A stretch of DNA of 64,000 bases from Liolophura sinensis (GCF_032854445.1 NC_088306.1:16279764-16343763); one strand, 5' to 3'. Shown: positions 39,091 to 51,529, counted from the first letter of the stretch. Numbers and translations are program-made. Notes: generated by a model not told the origin, from the letters alone.

Positions 39091-39944
39091 ATCATCAGGG
39101 TAAAGCCAGTGTAGAAGCTGTTTTCCCTCACCTGTCCCCTCGCCTCAGCATACAGACACACGTACATGTACATCTTAACTTCCTTACAAACCATCATCTT
39201 TAGGCTTGAACACACCCTACCTATATAGCCCCTCCCCATTTGAGTGACGCCTTAACATAAGAGCAGGACACTGAAGCCTGCTACCCTGGGGTGAGAAGAC
39301 CTTCAACCCAGGGCTGTTAACAGGACTGACATAGGCCTCTCTGAGGGGAGGAGGGAGGATAGATTACCTGCCCCTGGAGGGAGCTACTGATGAACTCTGT
39401 CAGAGATCACCAGCCAAGTAATGTAAACACCTAAAAAAAAAAAGGCTGAACCAGAAATTTTGGCTATAAGATTCCTGAAGGTATCCATGGAGATCGAATA
39501 ACTTTTTTATTCTTTGAATTTCACACATAATTACAACCCATGGCAGGTCGGGAGCTCTGAAGGAAAAAGTCCTTCACAAGTGTAGTGTGGCAGGTTTACG
39601 ATGTCATAATTATTGATGTTTTCTTTATATACTGAACACTGAATTTCTTTGGGTCCTAGACATTACACAATTGTGGAGTCAGTGGGAAGAATGTTTGTAG
39701 AGAAAATCAAAAGAAGGACATTAAGAAGGAGTTAATACACGGTTACTTACTGACAGGATACAGAAATATGCGGGGTCACTGATTAATGGTGTAACGAATT
39801 TATCTTGCCGAGAACTATTAATTTATTGCCGGAAGTTGATATACAGGTGAATCATTTTAGTGTCGAAACTGTTACATATTACGTTTTTGAAGCATAAACC
39901 ATATTTATCACAATGTAAAATCCCTATCAGTGTGAGTTATTTTA

Positions 39945-40080
39945 TTTATTTACTACTTTGATTGGAATTTAACACCATACTCAGGAATATTTCACTTATA
40001 CCACAGGGGCCAACATTATCATGGGAGGAAACCGAGTATAGCCAGGGGGAAACTCATGGCCATCTGCAGGTTGTGTGGGG
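39945..40080 (-). mobile_element. SINE type B, reverse, 3' part
   Basis: On the minus strand: GATGGCCATGAGTTTCCCCC, GGTTTCCTCCCATGATAATG, GTGAAATATTCCTGAGTATG and GTGTTAAATTCCAATCAAAG then AAATAAA. Confidence 0.83.
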
Positions 40081-40564
40081 TTATGTGATACCATTATTAG
40101 GAACATTACAATAACTACTTGTGGCTGCATGATGCTGGAGAGAGACTTCAGGTGGACAACTGATTATACTTATCTTGTTCAGCTTTAATAGCTTGCATGT
40201 TATCCTTGTCCCCCTCTACTCAGCCCAACCCCCCCCCCCCCCCTCCCCACACCCACACCCCAGGACTTATAGCCATTTAACCTACATGTACCATACCCTG
40301 AGGGTCAGGTCTCAGACCAGAACTATTAAACTTCAAACAGTTTGCCATTAGCCATGGAGGGAGACTGAAGGGGAAGGCAGATTGATTGTACCAATGTACT
40401 AATGTACAATTGGGTACTGTGGCCAACTTTAGTAACTACATGTGCGTGCTTCTATCCACATTAAAGGCCTTCAGAAAGTGTACATGTGGTAGTATTTAAC
40501 TTACAGTTACATGCATTTGAGTTCAGTTGCACTTAGAGTGAGAATGTGTGTATTATTGCTCTGA

Positions 40565-40885
40565 TTGACTTTTAAATACATGTACATCACTGTATTCAGT
40601 GTTACCAACATTGTTTTTCAATACATGTGCATCAACATATTCACTGTTACCAAGATTGTTTTTCAATACATACATCACTATATTCAGTGTTACCAACATT
40701 GTTTTTGAATAGGTTCATCACTATATCCAGTGTTACCAACATTGTTTTTAAATACATGTGCATCAACATATTCAGTGTTACCAACATTGGTTTTTTTAAT
40801 ATATGTACATCTCTGTATTTATTGTTACCAACATTGTTTTTAATTGCATTTACATCACTATATTCAGTGTTATTAACATTTTTAA
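40565..40885. repeat. ~45-bp minisatellite (about 7 copies)
   Basis: Unit AATACATGTACATCACTGTA TTCAGTGTTACCAACATTGT TTTTC with variants. Open frames on both strands here are repeat by-products. Confidence 0.9.
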
Positions 40886-41377
40886 ATCCCCAGGAAAACA
40901 TAACTGTGATACTGCTTACACATTTGGCAGTTTTTGAAAAGTTTCATGCACAACTCTGAGCAATTAAGGTCTTTATTTTTCCATGTTTGTAGACAACCAG
41001 AAAATGTGACCTGTATTTCTTCATCAAAACATAATTTAATATTTTGAGAAAGTTGTCTGAATTAATTTTGATAACAGTTTTGCCTGTACATAACAATGTT
41101 CGCACATTTACACATAAACAGTTGGTACTTTTGTCTGACATATGACAGCTAGATATTAAATATTTGAGACTGCATATATTCTGAGGGAGCCAATATACAG
41201 GAAGCATTTTTAGAAGAACATAAAAGTGAGATGTTTCATGTGGGAGCTGAAAAGTGTAGTGTCATTTCACGAGTATTCGTGCAAAAGTTAAATTTTGACG
41301 TAATAGAGTAGTCTGGTATTATTTCATAAATATTGCGGAATTTTGGAGAAGTAGGAAAGTGGGGTTTTATTTCACAC

Positions 41378-41619
41378 CTGTTCACACAGAACATGAAGTC
41401 GTTCCACAATGAATATGAGGCAGATTCAAGAGGAAGATGAAGTGAACTTTTTTCCCCATTATAACTCCTCAGCAGGTGGTCTGGCTCTGTCTTGATTCTC
41501 ACACCTCCCTCATCTGAACTTTGACATTCAGTATCGCAAAGAACTGTTTCGTTGCACGCTTCGTTGCCATAAGTTGTCACAGTATCATCCAGGGATGAAA
41601 GTGAAGTTTGAGAGGGCAT
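41378..41619 (-). CDS. Candidate coding exon, unknown product
   Basis: Minus-strand open frame starting MPSQTSLSSLDD, acidic and Ser/Thr-rich, with a SUMO-site-like IKTEPD (psi-K-x-E) around residue 42. An AG|GTGTGA donor-like site at 41378 would end it after FCVN-R (80 codons plus 2 nt). A TAG stop lies in frame ~30 nt upstream of the ATG, so the ATG would be the first usable one; an acceptor-like ATTTCAG also lies just upstream. Composition is more protein-like than the surrounding AT-rich noise. I do not recognise a family and no partner exon was found at lower coordinates. It could be chance. Confidence 0.3.
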
Positions 41620-41907
41620 GTTAACAGTACAGCAGCACTGAAATGCTGACTAGAATTCCACTCTCCTAAAACATGAAGAAAGTGTGGCTGCTGTAATTAG
41701 ATAACAAATATCCTGTCAGTTCTTTTGGTTCACTCTGGTACAACCTGCTGATCTCGTACTCCTTCCCCAAACATGTAAACATGACTTTGTGACAGTTACA
41801 TTACTGTTTGGCTTGAGGAGAAGGCTAAAGTTGATCACTAGTCAACGTTTGAAAATTTAAAGATTTCATACTGGGAGCCAAATGATAAACCCATGAATCA
41901 ATTCAGT

Positions 41908-42790
41908 GCGCTTTCCCACCCTTACCCACAATGTGCTTTTCACCACCCCCAACCCTCACCCACAAAGTGCGTTCCTCACCCCAACCCTCACCAAAAGTGC
42001 ATTCCCTACCCCTCAACCCTCATCCACAAAGTGCGTTCCTCACCCCCAACCCACACCCACAAAGTGCATTCCCTACCTCCAACCCTCACCCACAAAGTGC
42101 CTTTCCCACCCCCCAACCCTCACACACAAAGTGCATTCCCTCCCCCCAACCCTCACCACAAAGTGCGTTCCTCACCCCCAACCCTCACCCACAAAGTGCA
42201 TTCCTCACCCCCAACCCTCACCCACAAAGTGCATTCCCTACCCCCCCAAACCTCACCCACAAAGTGCATTCCCTATCCCCAACCCTCACCCACAAAGTGC
42301 ATTCCCTACCCCCCCCCCCCCCCCCCAAACCTCACCCACAAAGTGCATTCCCTATCCCCAACCCTCACCCACAAAGTGCATTCCCTACTCCCAACCCTCA
42401 CCCACAAAGTGCCTTCCCCACCCCCAACCCTCACCCACAAAGTGCATCCCTACTCCTAACCCTCACCCACAAAGTGCATTCCCTACTCCCAACCCTCACC
42501 CTCAAAGTGCATTCCCTACTCCCAACCCTCACCCACAAAATGCCTTCTCCACCCCCCACCCTCACCCACAGAATGTTTTTTATCATTCCCACCCTCACTC
42601 ACTAATTGCTTTTCCCCACCCCCACCCTCACCCTTAAAGTTATTTTTATCGCCCCTCACCCACAAAATGCCCTTTACCACCCCACCCTCATCCAGAAATT
42701 GCTTTTTACCACCACCACCACCGCCCACAAATTGCTTTTCACCACCCTGAACGTCACCCACAAAGGGTTTTTAATCACAATACTTACCTC
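41908..42790. repeat. 33-bp C-rich minisatellite (about 26 copies)
   Basis: Unit CCCCAACCCTCACCCACAAA GTGCATTCCCTAC, very regular from 41950 to 42560 and decaying to 42780. One strand is almost free of G except GTGC. A period divisible by three keeps three frames open (188, 243 and 224 codons), which look like proline-rich proteins but are artefacts. A pure C run interrupts it at about 42309-42326. Confidence 0.95.
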
Positions 42791-42799
42791 AAAAATTAC

Positions 42800-43840
42800 T
42801 TACTGATTCCTTTTAAACATTGCTGGGGAGAACAGTACTTAAGTGTATCAGCATTGGAAAATGATGTCTTACTGGTACCTGATATAATTCTGGTTAGCAT
42901 ACATGTACAATCATTCCCTTGTGTGTTCATTATGACCTCCCCTTCTCACCACTGAAGTGTTTATTGTGGCACATAGTGGCACATCTGGTTATTGTAAGAT
43001 TCTTCTTTCAATGTCACAGAACAGCTGTATGCTGAATGGGCCAGAAGTCTGCCTTATGCCACACTGTGTTCAGAGGAAAATGATTGTGGAAAATAGTTAA
43101 CAAGCAATGTCTTGTGTATGGGATAATGTCATTGACATGCTTGTGTATACATTGTACCTGCATAACTGACATGTATTGCATATACCTCTATGATTGATGT
43201 GTATTTACCGGTGCAGTTGACATGTATGTACCTCTAGGATTGACATGTATTGTTTATAGCTCTGTTTATAGATATATATCTACATCATTAACTTGTATTT
43301 ACTGCCGTCGTACTTGCATCTGTTGGTTTTGTGGAAATCACACTTCCTCTGTACATTGTGTGTAAATTTTGACAATTTTGCAATTGAAACATAATGCTGG
43401 GTTTCAATTTCTTAATGGAGTATTATTTATTGTATGACAGCTCATAAATATCAGTAAGAAATGAAGTTATATCCAGAATGTATTGTGGTCTTAATTTGTT
43501 TATTGGAATGATGTACAATTATATGTATGATCAAAAGACAGTATGGACAAGCAATAAATTTGTTTTATCATTCAGACAGGAAAATGTGTAAAGTTCACAT
43601 GGGTGGGTTCTTCTAGTAGAAATTAAGAAAAAAAACTTGAACAAAAGAATAAAAACTTGATGATAAAAGGTAAAATTTTATTTAATTTTGTCTCATTTAT
43701 GACCCTTTCAATTTTTGGAGGTTAGTTTAAAGAATAGTTGCAAAGTATTTATCAGTAAAATTGCATATAACATTAAGAAAGCACTAAAAATAAACAGTTC
43801 ATAAATGGATCCCAGCCTGAAAGTAAAATAGCATTTATAT
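42800..43840. other. Intergenic/intronic, no gene seen
   Basis: AT-rich single-copy DNA; loose TTGACATGTAT-type repetition at about 43135-43260. Confidence 0.5.
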
Positions 43841-43842
43841 CT

Positions 43843-44045
43843 ACTGTAATTCTTCAACCTTTTGACTTCTTTGCAAGGTGTTTATTTAAGCAAAGTTTGA
43901 GCACTTCACCTTGTGTAGACTGATATAATTAATTTTTTGGGAAGCCCTGAAATTGGCCAAACCAACCTATGTAGTTTTGCCTCCAAAATCCAATTAAAAA
44001 CATGCGTAAATTGCACTCAAAGTGTCTCTCTCATATGTAAAAACC
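43843..44045 (+). mobile_element. MITE-like element, family 1, diverged
   Basis: Left end CTGTAATTCTTCAACCTTTT; core CAAGGTGTTTATTTAAGC and CCAACCTATGTAGTTTTGCC; the right end is eroded (CTCATATGTAAAAACC). Confidence 0.75.
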
Positions 44046-44507
44046 TGTACAAGCTGCAGCTGTATGTGATATTTTGTCCCCCCTGTAGAACATGTGTACC
44101 TGACTTAGTGGAAGTGCATGTAGGGATTTGTTTCTCTCACGGATCATAACGCAGAAATCTGAAACCAATTTCTCTTTGACACTTTGTCTATGTTATCTTG
44201 TTAATTGGCCTTGTAAATAGGCTATATGTAAAACCTGTACACAATTTGAGGCTCATTACGTTTTTTGACCGCGGGGCCAAATTTGCATAAGTATTTCTGA
44301 ACAATTTGAATGACAAACACATGGGGAACTGATGAGTTGCACACTTGAAACCAGGAGGTCATGAGGTACAGAATGATGGTTTTGATAATGTAATTTAGTG
44401 TTCAACACAAATTTTACCAGTGGAAGCCCTGGTCTGTATACCAGTAGTCAGTTGTAATTATCCATGAGGCAACCTAAACTAATAGCTAATGTTCATCTAA
44501 CTTATGG

Positions 44508-44595
44508 TACAGTGTGACTGGCTTTTTTAGTGCATAGAGTGTCTGCCTTGTAAACTGCAGGTCCTGGGTTCAATCCCGAGACAAGTCACCTTAGA
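44508..44595 (+). mobile_element. tRNA-like SINE head
   Basis: GGCTTTTTTAGTGCATAGAG (A-box-like, degraded) and GGTCCTGGGTTCAATCCCGA (a good B box) at tRNA spacing. No acceptor stem pairing was confirmed, so a SINE head rather than a tRNA gene. Confidence 0.6.
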
Positions 44596-44689
44596 CTTAA
44601 CTATCTGTAATCTTGCTTCTACCTTTTCTTGCAATCAGTGTGAAAGAGTTTTACATCATATTTGATAACAGTTTTTCATTCACTGTGCA

Positions 44690-44765
44690 CACTGTTTCTT
44701 CTGACCTCCCGACATTAAGGCAGATCCTCTAACCGCTAAACCACCAAAGCATTTCAGTTATTCGT
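44690..44765 (-). mobile_element. tRNA-like SINE head, reverse
   Basis: On the minus strand GCTTTGGTGGTTTAGCGGTT and AGAGGATCTGCCTTAATGTC then GGGAGGTC, the start of a tRNA-derived SINE. It faces the + strand head at 44508. Confidence 0.55.
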
Positions 44766-45531
44766 ATGCAGCTTAGTGTCCATATTTTTGCTTGACTTTA
44801 TGACTTATTGTACATGTAATATATGCGGTGCATACATGTACATGTACATGTGAGGATTTGATTTTAGCATGGAATTTCTCCTGTTTAAATATAGGAATAA
44901 AAAATTTTCTGGAGCTCGTTGGTAAAATCACACATTCTGCAAGACAGCCCTGGAAGTTGGGGATCATGTGATCAGTGTGAGTGAAAACAAAATGGCCAAA
45001 CCATGCTGAAGCATGAAGGAATAGGGCCATGTTTGCCATTCTGTCAGTTAGCCTTGGTTGTACAAAAAAAAACATCACATTAGTGCTACAGAAGTACTAA
45101 AGCTGAAAATTATACAGATCTAATACACTGACTCACTGTGGTTCAGAAATAGGCATTTTTGTATACTAAAACAACGGGTGACAATTTTATTTGGCTTTCA
45201 AAATCTGTAACTAAGGAGATTGCAGTTTCTAGCTTCCTGATGGTCTTACACACTAGGAATTATACTGAATGCAAAGGAAGAGAACTGCTATTGTTTCTCT
45301 CCTCTTCTTTCCACCTGTAATAGCCAGGTACATACAGTCCTGTATCTTGTTGGAGAGCCAGGTGACTTCCATCAGAAATATGATAAATTGTTCACTTTGT
45401 GTAAAAATTAACAAGACCTCGTCAGAAAGTCGTCACGATCAAGCAATCATTCATTAATGATGCAAGAAAGAAAGAAAATTAAAACAAAACAACTTAGAAC
45501 TCTTTACTCTAGTCTTTGACAAGTGCTTTCC

Positions 45532-45580
45532 TCTTTATTTTTTTTTTTTATTTTTTTTTTTTTTATTTTTTTTTTTTTTC
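45532..45580. repeat. T-rich low-complexity run
   Basis: Nearly pure T with single A interruptions; may be the remains of a poly(A) tail of a minus-strand retroelement, but no body was recognised. Confidence 0.7.
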
Positions 45581-46030
45581 GCTTGTTTTATCCTTGGACT
45601 TGTCATTGAACAAAACTCACCTGTCAGCTCCTAGGCGTTCTGATCATGACACCCGGTGTGTGCATGCGATCTGGCACCTCAAAATTTTACGTAACTTGTT
45701 CTGACAACCTTCTGACGTCCCCCTATGTAGGTGCAATGTTCATTGTCTAAGTGCAGAAGTACTAGTCTCTGCAAAGCATCATATGTGACATGGTGTTACG
45801 TAATTTTTCATCCACTTCCTGGGGTGAACACTACTGATACATGTCGTATGGAATTTTGTCGAGATGAGGTAGCAGAATGTAATGTACATAAATAGAAGTG
45901 TCTCTGAAAATCCCTAATAATATAAGCTGAGCAAATTATCTACAGTACAAACCTTTACACTTTACACTATCTTATTACTCTTTAAAAACCAATAAAATCT
46001 GAAGGACTTGTATTGCAGAAGGAAAACAAA

Positions 46031-46245
46031 TACTGTAACTCTTCAACCTTTTCGCATGTTTGCAAGGTGTTTATTCAAGCATATTCTGAAGGCATTATTC
46101 TGTGTTGACTGATAAAATTATACTTTTTGTGCAGCCCTGAAAGGAGTCAATCCAACCAATGTAGTTTTGTCTCCAAAATCATATTAAAAATTTTCATAAA
46201 TTGCACTGTAAGCTTCTCTTCCATATTTTTGGAAAAAAGTTTTCA
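46031..46245 (+). mobile_element. MITE-like element, family 1
   Basis: Left end CTGTAACTCTTCAACCTTTT CGCATG; core GCATATTCTGAAGGCATTAT, TGTTGACTGATAAAATTATA, CCAACCAATGTAGTTTTGTC. The right end is partly eroded. It lies ~0.4 kb before ANOS1 exon a. Confidence 0.8.
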
Positions 46246-46664
46246 AGAATTTTATGCTGTCTTCAGATTTTCTGCTCTTGGGTATTATTTTGTATTTTTT
46301 TGTATCTTTTTCATTGAAAAGTTCATTTCCAACTTCACTGCTTTGTTTATATACCATCCTTCTCTGATAAGAGTTTATTGATGGTAAACATTTGAAGTAA
46401 GTGTAAAAATCAAATGACAGGCGTTGATGGTTTGGTGATTGACATAAACAGATGTTTCAAAAATATATTAAACTTGTAATATTTGTTATGAAAATGCACC
46501 TGACAGTAGGTGATGTATGGTAACTTTGACACCGTACAGTGTCAAAATTTATCTGAGGATTGGGTATATGATATGAACACAGGCGAATTACAGCTGACAA
46601 TCTGACAGAGTCATTATACTACTAACGTAATTCTGACATTATCTCCCCTGTTTTCTCTCCATAG

Positions 46665-46745
46665 GTGTCCGGAGATTCGGTTCCAGCCTCGAAGCGGGGG
46701 ACCAACTTTTTGGATGACTGCCTCAAGGACTTCCAATGTGCAGCA
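46665..46745 (+). CDS. ANOS1: ANOS1 exon a: cysteine-rich domain, first part
   Basis: An 81-nt exon with a pyrimidine-rich acceptor ending CCATAG and donor GCA|GTAAGT; phase 0 at both ends. It encodes 27 residues ending DCLKDFQCAA. The Cys spacing C-x5-C-x2-C-x3-C across the junction with the next exon fits the vertebrate anosmin cysteine-rich box. The first ~16 residues (with ASKRG) are a variable linker. This is the first exon I can place; a preceding exon with the signal peptide must exist upstream but was not recognised. The call rests on the cysteine pattern plus the continuous frame into the unmistakable WAP exon. Confidence 0.82.
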
Positions 46746-47149
46746 GTAAGTACTTTTTACCCTTGCTATTAGGCAAGGCCAATTTAATTAATGGATTCAT
46801 GAACATGTAGAAATGTCAGATTAATGGATTCAGAGTGCTGACAGGGATTTAAGAATTTTAAGAATTTTTGGATCGGAGTGAAGAAGGTGACTCCATGCTG
46901 GATGGGGAGTTAAGGAAGTGACTCCATGGTGGAAGGTGATTCAGAGAGATGACTCCATGGTTGATGGAGAACCAGAGTACTGGTTCTATGGTGAACTGAT
47001 ATGTGGTACTAGAATTTGAACTGGATTCTGGCAGATTCCTGTACATAAAGCAAATTTCACACAAGTTTGATTCTGGATTTTAAAAAAATGGTAAGAATAA
47101 ATACTACTTAACGGTGTTATGTATTGCTGCATGACTTTATGTTTGGTGG

Positions 47150-47655
47150 AGATAGTGCAGATACAGATTGCTGACTCTGATGGGTGGGGGTAATTCAGGG
47201 TGCTTGCTGACTCTGTGTTGGGTGGTGATAATTCAGGGTGCTAGCTGAGTGTGTTGGGTGGGGATAATTCAGGGTGCTAGCTGACTGTGTTGGGTGGTGA
47301 TAATTCAGGGTGCAGACTGTGTTGGTGTGGATAATTTAGAGTGCTGGCTGTGTTGGGTGGTGATAATTCAGGGTGCTGACTTGTTGGGTGGTGATTATTC
47401 AGGGTGCTGACTGTTGTGGGTGGTGATATTTCAGAGCGCTGGCTGTGTTGGGTGGTGGTAATTCAGGGTGCTGACTGTTGTGGGTGTGGAGAATTCAGGA
47501 TGCTGACTGTTGTGGGTGTGGATAATTCAGGGTGCTAGCTGACAGTGTTGGGTGTGGATAATTCAAGAGTGCTGACTGTTGGGTGGCGATAATTCAGTGC
47601 TAGTTTACTGAGTTAAGTGTGGATGATTCAGAGCGCTGACTCAAGGTGGGGTGGG
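47150..47655. repeat. Degenerate ~35-45-bp minisatellite in ANOS1 intron
   Basis: Repeats of GCTGACTGTGTTGGGTGGTG ATAATTCAGGGT with frequent small deletions, about 13 rounds. It lies in the first visible intron of ANOS1. Confidence 0.85.
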
Positions 47656-48784
47656 GATAACATATCACAGATACCACCAGATAATAAGGGGGAGACAATT
47701 TTCGACTTCAAAAAATTAGCACAGCAGTTTATATCCTTGTGGGTATACATACTTCTCACAAAAATCAATAAACAGAAATACATGTAGTTAAATTCATTGT
47801 TGGACTTCACATAGCATTTTCAGATCATAGGCTAAGAATTATGTATGTTTGGTTTTTGATGTGGGGAACTGAAAAACTTAATTTGCATTAATGGAATTTC
47901 GAGTCAAAAGTTTTTTTTTTTCAGAATTCTTCTCTCTTGTAAGCAATTCCATGAGTTTGGCCGTTCCCATATGTTTACTGGATACCTGTGGTAGAGATGC
48001 TCCTGCGATAATATTACACAGGGTAGATTGTTTGAGGATAGGCAGCATGGTGAATTTATAGGAAGATTGTTTGAGGTTATCTGGACAGCATAACACAAGA
48101 GCTAACTTTCTACCTGTGGAGATAGTCATACCTTTTCACAGGCATAAATATGTAGATCTTATCCTCACTTTGGCATGATTAAATGGGTAGTTATCTCACC
48201 TGTTTTATTACATTATTCGTTTGTTTGGAGCTACCAGCCTTTAACAAACAAACACTGTGGTACTTGAACTTGCTGTATAAAAATTCAGCCACACAAAAAC
48301 AGACAACTGGAGTTATCATCACGTCTTATTTCTGCGTCTCACGAAAGTGAAAAAATGCTGGATGCAATGTATGGTATGAAGTAAATATGTTGTTTTTGTC
48401 AAAATGACACGGCAAACGAATGAGGCAAGATCTTGAAATGAACATGCATCAAGTTGTGAACACCAACGCTAAGAATTCTTCCTGAAGTGGATGGTGAATG
48501 GAATTACACAAAATCATATACGAACATTGTATAAAACGATTCAGTCACAGGAAGAAGAACATTCCTAAAACCGTTTTTTTTCATTAATCTGTCGTTGCTA
48601 CTCTCGGAACTCCAAGAGTCTTGATTTGATCTAAAGAACATTCACAGAATTCCTTCTTGTAGGATTTAATAATTCTCATTACTGAGAAAAGAAAGGTTGA
48701 AAATTTGCAGTAATTACAATAATCAATACAGTCTTTGGTTCATTCTAATTAAGGAAGGGAAGGCGATGAGCGAGGGAGTTCAGT

Positions 48785-49035
48785 GATGATGGTCAGTGGA
48801 CCAGTGGTCAAACCAAGAACTTTTAAAAATGGCACTAGTTGCATCCTCACGTGGCACTGAGCACTGAGAGGGATAGAGCAAGGAAACGGGATTGATGGCT
48901 CGGTATAATGCAATGGGGGAAAGGCGGGGGGGTGGGTGGGGTGTTGGGTATGTGGGGGGGGGGGTCATGTTTGGTGACTTCAACATGATAATTCATAGGT
49001 GGCACTGAAAACTTGTAAATTACGACCAGGTGGTT
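48785..49035 (+). mobile_element. SINE type D, diverged
   Basis: GACCAGTGGTCAAACCAAGA, GGCACTAGTTGCATCCTCAC, TGGCACTGAGCACTGAGAG and GCAAGGAAACGGGATTGATG follow the type D order, interrupted by a G-rich run (about 48915-48965). Confidence 0.7.
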
Positions 49036-49904
49036 TTGGCTAGGGTTGGAATTCTACATGGTTAGTGATTGTGGTTGAAGTATGATATGCTGTCTACAAG
49101 TGGTTTAGGAGCCTTGCAATGAATTGTTACCTTTTGGTCAAAGAAATTGCTGAAAACTGTCTGTGATGGAGGGTGTTAGGATTTTTCACATCCCTTGTTT
49201 AACAAATTTGATGTTGGCCAGAATTTCAGGAGGTTTTGATCTCTGTACGAATAGAAAATTATAAGATTAACTTAGACTTGTGTTGATTTTTTTTTCTGAT
49301 GCGACTTGAACTGAGTCTAACTGGCTGACCAGTTTAGATAGGATTCATTCTAGAGTATAGGGTTTTGTGTTGTATAGAGTAATGCAGCCTGCATGCGTGT
49401 TTACGTACGTCATTAAACACTTAAACAAGATATTAACTGACAGCGATATACTGTCATAATGTGTGACTTCTTACAACAGGGATGTTAGCAAGAACTGCAG
49501 ATAAACTGCAAAAGGCACTAAACTCTGGTTAGGGGCCTTTCTCTGGTATTCTTCTGGATGAAATCTCAGGTTTCGGATGCGGTGAAGTGGAAAACGACAG
49601 CCAGTAGCTACTGGATATTCTGTTGTTCTGGGTGCAGGTATAAATTGTCATCTGACACCTCTCACTTGTGACTTGGAAAGTGGTGGTTGAGTTCAGGAAT
49701 GTCTCATACATCAGGACAACATGCATGCTTTATGGGACTTCTCCCACCCAGGGGCTCAGATTGTGATTGTGAAGGTCATGTAGACATGCAGTACAGAATT
49801 CAGTGTGATTATGTAACAGTTGAAAATTCTAGATAACACAAGGATACACCTACCAATAAGGAAGGCCGCTGAGGCTTATAAGTGTTCTCTGTGCTACATT
49901 TGTG

Positions 49905-50137
49905 ATAATGGTAATTCCTTGACCTTTTCACATGTTTGCAAGGTGTTTATTCATGCTTATTCCGAAAGCATTATTCTGTGTTGACTGATAAAATTATACT
50001 TTTTTTTTTTTGAAGCACTGAAACTGGCCAACCAAACCAATGTAGTTCTGTCTCCAAAATCAAATTGAAAATGTGCACAAATTGTGCTGAAAGTTGCTCT
50101 TTCACATGCCAAAAGGTTGAGGAATTTTATGTATATA
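49905..50137 (+). mobile_element. MITE-like element, family 1, both ends preserved
   Basis: Left end GGTAATTCCTTGACCTTTTC ACATG and right end CACATGCCAAAAGGTTGAGG AATT are clear inverted repeats about 233 bp apart. The core matches the copies at 38877 and 46031. It contains a T run. Best pair of ends in family 1. Confidence 0.85.
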
Positions 50138-50264
50138 GCTGTTGAAAATTCCAGTTTAAGCAAAAGCAAGCAAGACTTAAACGGACTGAAAACACTGATA
50201 GGAAGTAGGTGGTAGATGAAAGACCTTTAAACTCTGCAGGAATAAAATACTTAATACATTTGAA

Positions 50265-50472
50265 CATCAATACAGTCGCTGCGAATTCAGGTCCAGCTCA
50301 TGCTGGCTTCCTCTCCGGTCGTACATGGGAAGGTCTTTCAGCAACCTGCGGAAGGTCGTGGGTTTCCCCCGGGCACTGCCCAGTTTCCACCCACCATAAT
50401 GCTGGCCGCCGTCGTATAAATGAAATATTCTTGAGTACGGCATGAAACACTAATCAAATAAATAAATAAATA
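50265..50472 (+). mobile_element. SINE type B, 5'-truncated, with target-site duplication
   Basis: Begins near CAGTCGCTGCGAATTCAGGT, then the usual body and (ATAA)n tail. A perfect 12-bp duplication AATACATTTGAA flanks it at 50253-50264 and 50473-50484. Confidence 0.9.
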
Positions 50473-51529
50473 AATACATTTGAAACTTTGGAATCCGCAC
50501 TTTCAGAAGTGTTTTCAGATCTACAGTAGTGACTCAAAATTCAAAATTTAACACAATGGGCAAAGGATGAGGAGAAGTTAGAGCTTAATAAAAAAAAAGG
50601 GCAAAAACAATCACTGACAGGAATTAAGTTGCAGATGAAAGATCATTAAACACTGCAGTCCAGAAAAATGCTTTATACATTTGAAACTTTGGACTCTGCC
50701 TTTCCAGAAGTGTTTGCAGTGCTAGATTTGTGATTATGTAACAGTTGAAAATTTCAGTTTAACACAAGGATACACCAAAGGATAAGGAAGGCAAACGAAA
50801 GCTTATAAATGCTAAGACACTGGTAGAAAGTATGTTGCATAAAGAGACCATGCATTAATCAGTGTAATCCAGCAAATACTTTTCCAGCAAAGTGTGCATT
50901 TAAAAGTTTGGATTTCACAAGGGCCTTTCCTGGCAGTATTGTCACAAGTGGTGTCATATCAGGGCTTAACTACTTGACATGCACAGAATGTTGTAAACAT
51001 TTGCATTAAAAATGCATATACATGTAGGCCTATGAACTTTGAATACAAAGTATTTTCAGATATGTGTGTCAGATTATTAATTACCCACTGGATCCCCTAT
51101 TACTGATTACCCACTGTGTCCCAAGAGACAGCTGTAGAGTGCAATATTTTTTAAGCAGTTTATTTAGGTGGAAAAACTCTTTAAAAAAAGTTTAGTGGTC
51201 TTCCATCTTAATAACTACTGCATGTCCTGTGGATGACCTAATATTTTGTCCATGGCTAAATATTGTTCATTTTGCTTGATTTTAAGAGTTCTGTTTGGGA
51301 TTAATGTAATCTTGTATTAGTCTCAGGTTCTGTTGATGTTAGAAAGGTGCTTGATTATTTGGAAGGTAGGCCTACTTCTACATGGTACGGTGATATCCTA
51401 CAGTAATTAGCACTAAAATCAATATTTTATGACTTTTCATTGCCCCTGAAATGATTTTGGGTGGGGGTGGGGGGCAAACTTAGGTCGATATAGTACTGCA
51501 TTTTGTTGTTGTTGTTTCTTTGAAAACTT

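Noticed and set aside
41893-42637. Open frames of 188-243 codons that look like a proline-rich protein
   Set aside because: They are three frames of one 33-bp tandem repeat; all three stay open because the period is a multiple of three. No splice or start context.
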